Source: Tranzscheliella williamsii (Eukaryota > Basidiomycota > Ustilaginomycetes > Ustilaginales > Ustilaginaceae). From it: a DNA stretch of 64,000 bases. The notes beneath the pieces were generated by a model. That model saw only the letters and a program-made list of their open reading frames with translations. It was not told where the DNA came from and made no database searches. Shown here piece after piece: positions 20,936 through 29,807 of this stretch (the first letter of the stretch is position 1; every line of letters starts with the position of its first letter). The DNA is taken from positions 1-64,000 of the forward strand of contig JALBYF010000042.1 in NCBI GenBank assembly GCA_023212725.1, in the 5' to 3' direction. Made by a program: the position numbers and the translations under genes.

Positions 20936-23356
20936 TCAGGCTGCGTCGTTCGGCTGGGCGGGCAAGCTGTCTTGGACGGCGAAAGTGTCGGTGAGGCCGT
21001 CGATGGGGCGTAGGAGGCCGGTGTGGGTCCAGAAGAGGAGGGCCTGCTGGGCGTGTTTCTCCTGCTGGAGATTGAGTTGCTGCATGACGGCGGTGAGGGT
21101 GATGATGCGGGTGGGGTGGGGGGCGGGGGTGGGGTCGGCGCGGGTGATGACTTCGAGGGTGGCGGCCTGGAGGGGGGTGCACTCGACGGCGAGGGATTGG
21201 CCGGAGTCGAGCTCGATGTCGAGCTCGACGGTGCCGAGGTGGTTGAGCCAGTGGAGGCGGCGCATTGCCTTGGCCTGCGCGTATGTCTTGGAGTAGGCCT
21301 GCTGCGCGTCGTGGAAGAGCGGCGGCAGTGTAAAGGTGCACGTGTCCGCCGCCGTTGTCGCCTCCGGCCAGAACTGGCGGCTGACAACGAGCGGATGCAG
21401 CTTCGCGACCATCCCCCCGCCGCCGCGCCGCGCGTGCACCTCGCTGTCGATCCGCCGCGAATCAGTCACATCGCCCAACATCACATCGCACTTGCCCATG
21501 TTGCGCTCCCCAAACCGCTTCTTGAGGATCATGTTGTTGCGGTACTCCTTGATCGCCCGGTAGCCCTTCACCTTGACCAGCTGCTCCGCCATGCTCTTCT
21601 CCAGCGCGGCGATAAAGCCAGAACGGTCATCGAAGATCGAGATCAGCATCGAAATAATATCCTTCGACGTAGACAGTCGGTACGACCGCCCAGCATCGAT
21701 CGGCTTGGGCACCCAGTGCGGGTCGGCCCAGTCTTCATCGGACGAGTCGTCGCTGTCTGATCCAGCTCCGCCTGCGCACCTCCTCACCGCGTCCTCACGG
21801 CGGGCTGAAGCGGGTGTCTTCTTGGCCTTGCGTGTTTGCAACGACCGTCGCCGCTTCCTCCTTCGCTTGCTCGCGTCCGCCGATGACGCAGCCTCAGCCA
21901 CCTCCTCCTCTTGATCGGCTTGCTCCAGCTCGTCCTTGAGGAGCGTAAAGTTCGGATCGTCGCCCAGCAAGGAGGCGACGATGACAGGCACGGTATCTTT
22001 CCTGCCCCTCAGATATTTCCGCAGCGGGCTCACGACACGGCTGAGGACGACGCCGGAAGGGTCCACCTCCCGCAAAGCGCGCACCATGTGCACATAGATC
22101 TGGATAATGTCACGGGTATGCGCGCCCGGATGCAGCAGCCGCAGCTCCAGCGACGCCGAAAGCTGCTTGGAGACCAGCAGATTCTGGTCCGTGGTGGCAA
22201 GGCTTTCCCGCACATCGCTGAGAGCCTTGGCCGACTCCGGGTAGATGGCAATCAGGTCGAATAGCTGTTCCGCCCGCACTTGGCAGAGCGTCTTGTCCAG
22301 CTGGTAGTCTAAGCGGGACTCCCAGGTGGCCTCGTCCAAGATCTCGTCCTGGTCAGGCTGGTCCGCGTGACCCGGCTGCGTGGGGCTGGATCCGGTAGTG
22401 GCATCGGACGCGTGCGTGCACGCATCACGGATGGCAGCGAAGCGAGGCTTGACATCGTCATTGAGCCATCGCTTCAACGCCGGCCGGGCTTCCTCTTCCA
22501 GTGGTATCGGCTCATCATAACGCTGAAGGTCGACACTCCCCACAACAGCGCGCACCTTGCGTGTGATCTCGGCATGCAAGATGCGGTTCAACAGGGTCAA
22601 AGCAGTGGCAGCCAGGCCGGTGGCCTGGATGTGCTGGAGTAGAAGCGAGCTGCTGGCCTCTTCCCTTGCATTTACGCCAGTGGGCCCTGTGATAAAGCCT
22701 CTCAGGTGAAGCTCTAGAGCCTGGATGACGTCCCCGTCGACGAAAGACCGGAAGCGGGCTTGTAAAACTAGAAGCAACTCATCCGCACGGTGGGGGAAAG
22801 GGTGGAATAGGGCCGTAGACGCGAAGGGCGAAAGCCAGGTGGCGAACCAAGAAGACACTTGCCCGAGAAGATACGGCAGATGCTCTTGTAGGGTTCCTTC
22901 ATCCAGATAGCGCTGCAGAGGTTCTAGCAGCATGCTTGTGCAAGTGTCGGTAAACGCAGCATGGCATTGCGAGATGTAGTCGTTGCAGAGAGCGAGCAGG
23001 ACGGGGCTGGGCGCGCCGAGATCGGGCAGCTTCGAAGAAGACGCGGTAGCAGAAGCGTGAGCAACCAAGAGGTCCAAGGCTGTCTCTCTCTGCGCATCCA
23101 GGCTAAACCGCAGAGGATCTTGCTTGCAGAAACGGCAGCGGGCGGGAGCGCGGGGTTGGAGGTACTGAGTTATGGTGGTCCAAGCATCGGCAGCTCTGAC
23201 GTGTCCATCTGGATCCGGGCCCGCCGATGCTTGGAACGCATCGTAGGTGCTTCGCCAGAGATGTGCGATAGACATGTCTGAGCACGCCGTGGTCAAGCGC
23301 AGGGTGTGGCTGTCTGCTGTCAAGACATCAAGTGTTGGTGTTGTTCTTCTATCCAT
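20936..23356 (-). CDS. APC2: Anaphase-promoting complex subunit 2 (APC2)
   Basis: 806 residues in a single exon. The C-terminal half has cullin homology: DIISMLISIFDDRSGFI, then KSMAEQLVKVKGY, RFGERNMGKCDVMLGDVTDS and VVSRQFWPE. It ends in a winged helix (LTAVMQQLNLQQEKHAQQAL, then FWTHTGLLRPI) that is typical of APC2. APC2 is the cullin-like scaffold of the cyclosome and binds the RING subunit APC11; the complex ubiquitinates securin and B-type cyclins for proteasomal degradation. An acidic/basic low-complexity linker (KRRRKRRRSLQTRKAKK) is inserted before the cullin domain. The ATG at 23356 faces that of RRP41 across 165 bp. Length is close to that of yeast Apc2. Confidence 0.92.
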   Translation of the reverse strand: MDRRTTPTLDVLTADSHTLRLTTACSDMSIAHLWRSTYDAFQASAGPDPDGHVRAADAWTTITQYLQPRAPARCRFCKQDPLRFSLDAQRETALDLLVAHASATASSSKLPDLGAPSPVLLALCNDYISQCHAAFTDTCTSMLLEPLQRYLDEGTLQEHLPYLLGQVSSWFATWLSPFASTALFHPFPHRADELLLVLQARFRSFVDGDVIQALELHLRGFITGPTGVNAREEASSSLLLQHIQATGLAATALTLLNRILHAEITRKVRAVVGSVDLQRYDEPIPLEEEARPALKRWLNDDVKPRFAAIRDACTHASDATTGSSPTQPGHADQPDQDEILDEATWESRLDYQLDKTLCQVRAEQLFDLIAIYPESAKALSDVRESLATTDQNLLVSKQLSASLELRLLHPGAHTRDIIQIYVHMVRALREVDPSGVVLSRVVSPLRKYLRGRKDTVPVIVASLLGDDPNFTLLKDELEQADQEEEVAEAASSADASKRRRKRRRSLQTRKAKKTPASARREDAVRRCAGGAGSDSDDSSDEDWADPHWVPKPIDAGRSYRLSTSKDIISMLISIFDDRSGFIAALEKSMAEQLVKVKGYRAIKEYRNNMILKKRFGERNMGKCDVMLGDVTDSRRIDSEVHARRGGGGMVAKLHPLVVSRQFWPEATTAADTCTFTLPPLFHDAQQAYSKTYAQAKAMRRLHWLNHLGTVELDIELDSGQSLAVECTPLQAATLEVITRADPTPAPHPTRIITLTAVMQQLNLQQEKHAQQALLFWTHTGLLRPIDGLTDTFAVQDSLPAQPNDAA

Positions 23357-23521
23357 CTGACCACTGAGATCCTACGCGTAAATTGGCTATCGGGTCTAGA
23401 ATCGCCCGATCCCTCTTCCGAAGATTTCCCCATCACAGCCTAATTTGTTGGTTGTGAGGGGCTCTTCTCTCTCCTTCAGTCTTTGATAGCGGTCTCAGCC
23501 AGGACGGTGACGGAGCCAAGC
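23357..23521. promoter_or_regulatory. Divergent APC2/RRP41 promoter
   Basis: Only 165 bp separate the start codon of APC2 (minus) from that of RRP41 (plus), so both promoters and both 5' leaders must fit here or overlap. A pyrimidine-rich run lies near 23461-23480 (CTTCTCTCTCCTTC) on the RRP41 side. No TATA box is evident. Confidence 0.6.
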
Positions 23522-24411
23522 ATGGTGAGTGCGGCGACAGGGCAGAGCATGAGCGCAGCGTGGCCTAGCGCATGCAACTGACGTTCTTGCGCTTGTATGT
23601 TCAATAGTCACGAGTAGAGATTCTTAACGCCGGCGGCTTCCGCGTCGACGGTAGGAAACAGTACGAGCTTCGCTCGATCGCTATCAAGCTCGGAGGGTCT
23701 ATGGACACGGCTGCGGACGGGCATGCGCAGATCACGCAAGGCTTGACGTCCGTCTCGGCAACCGTGTTCGGTCCTCGAGAACCAAGAGCAGGAGGCAATG
23801 CGATGCACGACCGAGCTTCCGTCAACGTTCAGATCTCGTTAGCCCCTTGGGGTTCCACACAGAGGAGGCGCCACAACAAAGGCGACAGGCGGTTGGTAGA
23901 GTTGGCCAGCTCGATCCGGTCTACGTTTGAGCCAGTGATCCACACCCATCTCTATCCGAGGTCGCAGATCGACATCTTTGTTCAGGTGCATCAGCAGGAT
24001 GGTGGCGTTCTTCCTGCCGCCATCAACGCATCTACATTGGCTCTGCTGGACGCCGGCATAGCTATGCAGGATTTTGTCGCCTCGGTTTCCTGCGGCATCC
24101 ACTCGACGTCGCCGCTCCTCGACCTTTCCAACGCCGAAGAGTCCGACTTGCCTCACGTCACCGTAGCGGTCCTGCCCAGGACGGGGCAGGTGACGCTCGC
24201 ATCGCTCGAAACCCGTTTGCACGTCGAGCGATTCGAACAGATCTTCAAACTGGCCATCCAGGCGTCGGCCGTGCTGCACAACGAGATGGAGCTGGCTGTG
24301 CGGGACCGCACCAAAACGCTCGTGCAAGCCATGACGGGCAAAGCGGTAGAATCGAGTGGCATCGATCACGATCTGCACGACTCGGACGACGAGCAAGACA
24401 TGGTTCTGTAA
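23522..24411 (+). CDS. RRP41: Exosome core subunit RRP41 (SKI6), with a one-codon first exon
   Basis: The model joins exon 1 at 23522-23524 (only the ATG) to exon 2 at 23608-24411, giving 268 residues. The 83-bp intron has donor GTGAGT, a branch-like CTGAC at 23577 and acceptor AATAG. After joining, the protein starts MSRVEILNAGGFRVDGRK, which matches the MSRLEIY...RLDGRR start of yeast Ski6. ADGHAQITQGLTSVSATVFG and GPREPR follow, diagnostic of the RNase-PH-fold exosome ring subunit. Rrp41 forms a heterodimer with Rrp45 in the nine-subunit exosome core; in fungi the ring is catalytically inactive and threads RNA to Rrp44. If the intron is kept, translation stops at TGA after about 19 codons. 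It diverges from APC2. Confidence 0.93.
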
Positions 24412-24618
24412 CAAACACCACAGCTGCCTGCCAGGCCCGCCCTCCCTGCTGTTCTCACATGTATTTGTACGCAAGCACTCTCACGCCGGACCTGGTTTCC
24501 ATGCGCATTGTTCAACCGCGGTGCGCGAATCTGTATCGCATACGGCGGTCACGGTCGCTCGCGGCGGTGCTGGCTAATGGGTTCCGAGTGTACATTCCAT
24601 AGAAGGTTGCTAACCTGG

Positions 24619-26629
24619 CTAGATTTTGCTTTTCAGCTTGGCCGCGGTGGACTCGGCGAGTTTGCGGTGCATGGCTTGCTTGATGATGGCCTTGTCGACC
24701 TTGCCGTTGGCGTTGCGTTCGAGGGGTTCGTCGCGGATCCAGACGAACTCGGGCACCTCGTGCTTGGCGAGGTGGGCGCGGGCGGCTCGGAGGATGTCGT
24801 CGACGGTGGGGCGGTCCGTGGACTGGTGTTCGGCGCGGGGGACGCAGACGACGGCGACGGTCTCGCCGAGGCGGTCGTGGGGGATGGGGACGGCGGCGCA
24901 GTCAATGATCCTGCGCTCGGCGTAGACGGCGGACTCGACCTCGGTGCAGCTGATATTCTCGCCGCCGCGGATGATGATATGCTTGGAGCGGTCGAGGATG
25001 TAGACGAACTGGTTGCTGTCCATCTTGCCAAGGTCGCCGGAGCGGAAGAAGCCGTCGCGGGTGAAGGCCTCTGCGGTGGCGGCCTTCTTGCCCCAGTAGC
25101 CGAGCGCGGTGCTGGGGCCCTTGAGCCAAATCTCGCCCACCTGGCCGGTGGGCACCAGTACCAACGTTTCTGGATCGACGATGCGCACTTCCAGCGCAGG
25201 CGCCGCGCGCCCCGCCGACGTCGGCTGCAGCAGGTAGTCGTCGCCCGCCAACCCGGTCGCGGCGCCGTTGACCTCGGTGCTGCCGTACCCCTGGCCGACG
25301 AGAATGAGCGGATTCTTCTGCCGGCTTTCCGCGGGCAGCTCCTTGGCAGACGAGCTGCCGCCGTGCGAGATGTAGGTAAGCGAGGGGAACTTGTACTTGC
25401 TGAGCATCAGCTCGCGGACCATGAAGCCGATGCCGAGGACGGCCTGGAGGCTGTGGCGTTGAATCTGGCGCGCGGCAGCGTCGAGCGAGTATTTGGGGAG
25501 GAGGCAGATCTTGGAGCCACGCGCGACGCTGGGGACCAGGCCACTCTGGATGCCGGTGGAGTGAAAGAGGGGGATGAGGAAGATGCCTGAGGGCTGCTCG
25601 TTGGGGCCGGGAACAGGAGGTGCCAGGCCGCGGCGGACGTAGGCGCGCGCGCCGCCGTAAGCGCTGTTGGGGCCGGCGGAGATGAACTGGCGCTGGGTGG
25701 AAGCGACGCCCTTGGGCTTGCCGGTGGTGCCGGACGTGAACAGAACCGCGCAGAGGTCTTCGGGGAGCACTTCGAGCGAGGGGAGCGCGGCGTCGGCGCT
25801 GGCGGCGGTGGCGGCGTATTGGTGCGCGAGCTCGGCAGCGTCAAAGACACGAGCGCCTGCTTTACCGCCGCGCCACTCGCGCTGCTCCACGGGTACCAGG
25901 CCGTCGACGGCTTTCGGCAGCACGCACACGCCGCTCAGGCCGGCGTGCGCGCCGGGCACGCAGTCGAAATCGTCGATACACCCCGCCGGCGCAGGCCCAA
26001 AGAGCTGCGCGATCAGGTCGGTCTCGCTCGAGCGGAGCCGCCGGAAGCGCTCGACATCCATCAGCGCCGCCTTGCAGCCCACATCGCGGATGCAGTGGTA
26101 GATGCCCTCCGCCGGCAGAAACGCATTGACCAGCGCCGGCACCGCACCCAAATACGCAACCGCAAAGAAGGCGACCACAAACTCAACATGGTTGCGCGCC
26201 ACAATCGCCACCCGGTCGCCCTTGCCCACCTGAAACTCCTTGGACAGCCACAGCGCCGTCGTGAGCACCTGCTGGTGCACCTCGTCATACGTGCTCTCGC
26301 TGCCGTCCGCCACAATAAACGTCCGCGGCCCAAATGCCTACCATTCACAGCAAGGTGCAAGCGTCAGCATCTGCGACCGGCCATCGGCTACCACGGCAAG
26401 GCGCGCCACCACGACGTGCACTTACCTGTACACTGGCGAGCCAGAGGTCCCGCAGCGACTTGTGCATGTTCTTCCAGGTCCGCGTGAGCCTTCCGTGGAT
26501 ATATCTTGTCTCGATCTCGAAAGGGCTGCCCGGGGCCGTCAAAATGGCATCCACCTTGTCGAAGGGAACGAGACTTTCCGACGACCGATGGCCCTTGAAG
26601 GCGTCAGGCACCGACGTCACAGCGGCCAT
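24619..26629 (-). CDS. AMP-forming acyl-CoA ligase, possible peroxisomal
   Basis: Two exons, 26629-26426 and 26337-24619, with an 88-bp intron (GTAAGT...TAG, phase 0), encode 640 residues. The P-loop LFTSGTTGKPKG (A3), the substrate motif GYGSTEVNG (A5), RSGDLGKMDSNQFVYILDR (A7/A8 hinge), GGENISCTEVE and the A10 lysine in NGKVDK are all present, so it should be an active adenylate-forming acyl/aryl-CoA synthetase. Exon 1 carries the opening PGSPFEIETRYIHGRLTRTW that is common in fungal members. The C-terminus is KLKSKI; SKI is a plausible variant of the PTS1 peroxisome signal. The substrate (fatty acid, aryl acid or dicarboxylate) cannot be read from sequence. It is convergent with RRP41, with about 200 bp between the stops. 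Confidence 0.88.
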
Positions 26630-27724
26630 GGTTCAGGCGGACCGACACGGCGAGTCTGCTAGCGGATGGGCGATGGAAGGAGTGGTGCCGTGGCGGAGAA
26701 AGCACTGGTTGCACTGGGCTTGTCAATGAGCAGAGAAGGACCGGGAAAGCTGCTTGGAAGTGACTTGTGGCGGAAAACGGCGGTCGGGCCAGGAGGGTGG
26801 CTGGCTCTGCGAGGACGCGAGGCTTGGCCGAGACCTTTGCGCGGGTTGGGCCTGGAAGGCACAGGAGCTGGCACGGGTCTACCAGAGGGGCGACCCTCGC
26901 TGCCGCCATAGCCGGGGGGTGGAGGAGGAGACAGGCGCGCCAAGCTGGGGCCTGCTACGGGAGGGGATTCTCTCGGCAATACGGCAGCGGTGGCCGGTTC
27001 TACCGGTGTCTCTGCTCCCGCCAACACGCCACGGGGCGGCGAACGTCGTGGTGGCGCCGGCCGCTTCGTTTCCGCAACGCCAACCGGCGCGCGTCAATGC
27101 TGCATCACACGCCGGCCAAACCACACCCCGCCAGCCGCACCCCGCCATCCGCCCCGTGTGGACGGCGTCCCACCCAAACCGGAGACAACCCCGGCTCATC
27201 ATCCACCATGCAAGAACCACCCAAACCACAGCCGAATCTGTGGGGTAGCCAAATACAATCTGGCCAAGCAAAGTTTACCCTCCAATACCGATCCTTTTTG
27301 TCCTGCAGGCGCTACGCAAATCCTGCAATACAAATAAAAACCCCTTTCCTTGCGTTGATTAGCCGGCTGCGTCCAGCAACGCACTCGTCACGTGTACGTT
27401 GCCACAGGCAAGCTGAGTCACGACTTTACCAAACACATTCACATTCGCAGGCAGAGGGGAGTCACATGACGCTCGACCATTATCAAGAAGGTGCTGTCAG
27501 AAGTGCAAGCGCTAGCGATAGCGAGGGCATGGGTATCAGAGAGAACGCTAGGAGAACGAGTCGTTGAGAAGAGAAGGTGGGTAAGGAGTGTGGTGGGGGC
27601 GTGGTCGGGGTGCGAAGGCGAAGCAAGTATCGCAGTGTTGATCGAGGGTCTGCGCGCACCGGGCTAGACCGTTGTCGGGTCCGAGCGGACGGGCTGTCGC
27701 CACTGCGATTCAGGGTGGGAGGGT
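26630..27724. other. Intergenic region of 1.1 kb
   Basis: This lies between the start of the minus-strand acyl-CoA ligase and the 3' end of the next minus-strand gene. Several overlapping open frames reflect high GC content (CG-rich, stop-poor) and show no family signal. No gene is supported. The ligase promoter must lie at the low-coordinate end. Confidence 0.45.
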
Positions 27725-28606
27725 TTAGAGGCTGATGGACTCGGTGTCTTTGAGCAGGGGCCCGCTGCCGCAGAAGCCGACCTGGTTGCCGTTGTTGTCC
27801 TTGACGCATGGGCCGGTGCCGTCGCCGATGAGGCCTGGGATGTTGATCTGAGGGAGCTGCATGCCGTCGAGCAGCGGCAGGATGCCGGTGGGCAGCGCCG
27901 TAGGGAGCGAGACGATCTTGGTCACGTCGCCAACAACGGCGGTGAGCTGCGAGATCAGAGCATTGGCGTTTGTTGGCAGCGCGGTAGCCAGCAGGCTGAG
28001 CGGGGCGATGGGTGCATCCGTTGGCTGTGTTGGCGTGGCGACGCGCGTCTTGGTGCACGCCTTTCCGTCTTGCTCGGTCACGTAAACCTCGTTGACAGCA
28101 GAGCCGACGACCTGGTTGCCCAGCGCCTCGATGTTGGCATAGTTGTTCAGTAGCGCCTTGGGGAAAGCCTCCATCGCGTTAGACACTAGCTGGCCGACCA
28201 GCGAGTTCACTTCCGGCGTGGCTGTCGGCGCCGCAATCGTAGGCAGCGCCACCGAGACACTGACAGGCAGCGTCGGGGAAGGGATCATGGTAGGAATCAG
28301 CTTGGTCACCCCGTCGACGACACTGGTGATGACCGATTCGATCTCGCCTACGATCGGGGGGAGCGTCGGTGTTGGCAGCAATGCGCCCAGGTTCAGCGGC
28401 GGCAGAGTAGGTAACGTCGGAGATACTTCAACCGAGAGCGCCATCAATCTGGGTACGCGCTCATCACAGGACGTCAGTGCATCGGACAGGCTGTCATGGT
28501 TTGGCTAGTAGGGCACTTACAGTCGCTTTTCCACCGGGATTGCATGAGAGCAGAGACTCGAGACGGCCAAAACGGCGGCAGCAATGGTTGCAATCCTCGC
28601 TTTCAT
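27725..28606 (-). CDS. Small secreted protein with Kex2-type site
   Basis: Two exons, 28606-28521 and 28448-27725, with a 72-bp intron (GTAAGT...CCCAG, codon phase 2), encode 269 residues. Residues 1-22 form a clear signal peptide (MKARIATIAAAVLAVSSLCS then HA), followed by a short propeptide ending in VEKR at 25-28, a Kex2-type cleavage site. The mature part is rich in Pro, Thr, Leu and Val (SPTLPTLPPLNLGALLPTPT). It ends in a Cys-containing segment (GPCVKDNNGNQVGFCGSGP). No known enzyme domain or C-terminal anchor is seen. I do not recognise the family; a secreted effector or cell-surface protein is possible. A TATA-like element lies about 120 bp upstream. Confidence 0.78.
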
Positions 28607-28727
28607 GTTGAACTGTAACGCTGGGCGTTTACGGAAGGGAGGTGTAGGAGTAGGGTACAGTCGGAGGCAGTGAGAGCAAGTGTTGAGGGGGATCAGCCTA
28701 GAGCGACCTCCCTTTTCCGTCCCACGT

Positions 28728-28734
28728 CTATATA
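28728..28734 (-). promoter_or_regulatory. TATA-like element of the secreted-protein gene
   Basis: On the minus strand the sequence reads GGGTATATAG, about 122 bp before the ATG at 28606, a plausible distance for a TATA box with a short leader. It is based on sequence match and position only. Confidence 0.4.
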
Positions 28735-29692
28735 CCCAGCCGCTCACATTACCCTTGATCCTCTCTGAGTCGGTAGGGTGATACTCGGCGCGATGCTCAG
28801 CGGGAAGAAATTGCGGGGCCTACCCCCCGCCGGCTACCTTGTCACACGCACTGCGTCGGCTGCCGATGTACTGTTGCAGAAGCGAGCGTGGCGATGTTGA
28901 TGAGGGCCGGCCTGAAGTCACTACGAACATGATCATGCTTATGGCTCGAACGCACATCAATACTGTCGGCGATGGACAGGATGAATACCATCCTTGCGCG
29001 CGGCATACCCAGTGGCACTACGGTGATGCGAGGCCGCCACTGCAGCACAGCAACGCGCTATGGCTCGCTGAAACTCTAGCTTTTCGGATAGCGATGTTGG
29101 CGAAAAGAGAAGTCAAGTCTGGCGAGCATAAGCGGAAAATAGGCCATCTGCTCTGCTTCCGCCGAGAAGAAAGGATGGCTGTCACTCGAGTCTCGTCATC
29201 ACAACGGCGTAGCGAATCGTTCACGAAGCCGCAGGATCCGTGGGATTTTAACCTCACTGTTCGTCCGGACAAACACACATGCATGACAAGGCACAGCAAA
29301 CCCGTTGGCGAGTAACGCTTGGATGATATACGTCGACCGAACAGCATCGGTGGACTGAGTTCGCGCGGGGTGTCAATGTCGAAAGTGACATGCTTCGCAT
29401 CTAAGGCGGACGTCAACTTTCACACCTAGTGCCGATCTAACAGAAGCAGTCTGCACGGCGAACGGCACCCGTATGTCAGACAACAGGAGACGTCGTTAAA
29501 CAGTCACCCTCAGCCACTTCAAGAGCGATGTCTACTCGACCTGCCCATATTCGCTGACAGCGTGAACGAGAGCGTGGAGGAAGTCGAGTGACATCGATGG
29601 CGGCAACCATGAACACCTGCAAGAATTAAACCGAATCGAGGGAAAATGGGAAAATAAGCCAAAATAGCTTGCAAAACGAGACCAAAACAGGG
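28735..29692. other. Intergenic region
   Basis: No supported gene. One open frame (28839-29315, +) shows no domain. The right edge carries AT-richer sequence leading to the tRNA terminator. Confidence 0.4.
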
Positions 29693-29698
29693 AAAAAA
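29693..29698 (-). terminator. RNA polymerase III terminator of tRNA-Pro
   Basis: A run of six T on the minus strand begins 6 bp after the discriminator base of the tRNA gene, the usual Pol III stop signal. Confidence 0.75.
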
Positions 29699-29703
29699 TG
29701 GTG

Positions 29704-29807
29704 GGGGCCAACCCGGAATCGAACCGGGGACCTCTGTCAACTTAGTGCAAGGACTCGAAAGTCGAAACGCCCTAAGACAGCATAATAAGCCACTATACGA
29801 TTGGCCC
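29704..29807 (-). tRNA. tRNA-Pro(AGG) with a 30-nt intron
   Basis: On the minus strand GGGCCAA (29807-29801) pairs with TTGGCCC (29711-29705), with discriminator C at 29704. The T-arm is CCCGG-TTCGATT-CCGGG. The anticodon stem CTGTC/GACAG encloses loop TTAGGG-T with anticodon AGG (29776-29774 region), interrupted after position 37 by an intron at about 29769-29740. Within the intron CTAAG can pair with the anticodon-loop CTTAG, as expected for the anticodon-intron helix recognised by the tRNA splicing endonuclease. The mature tRNA is about 74 nt and decodes CCU/CCC after A34-to-I editing. The D-stem is weak. Confidence 0.87.

Noticed and set aside
24508..25590. 360-codon open frame antisense to the acyl-CoA ligase
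   Set aside because: Gly/Ala/Asp-rich mirror of the conserved ligase reading frame.
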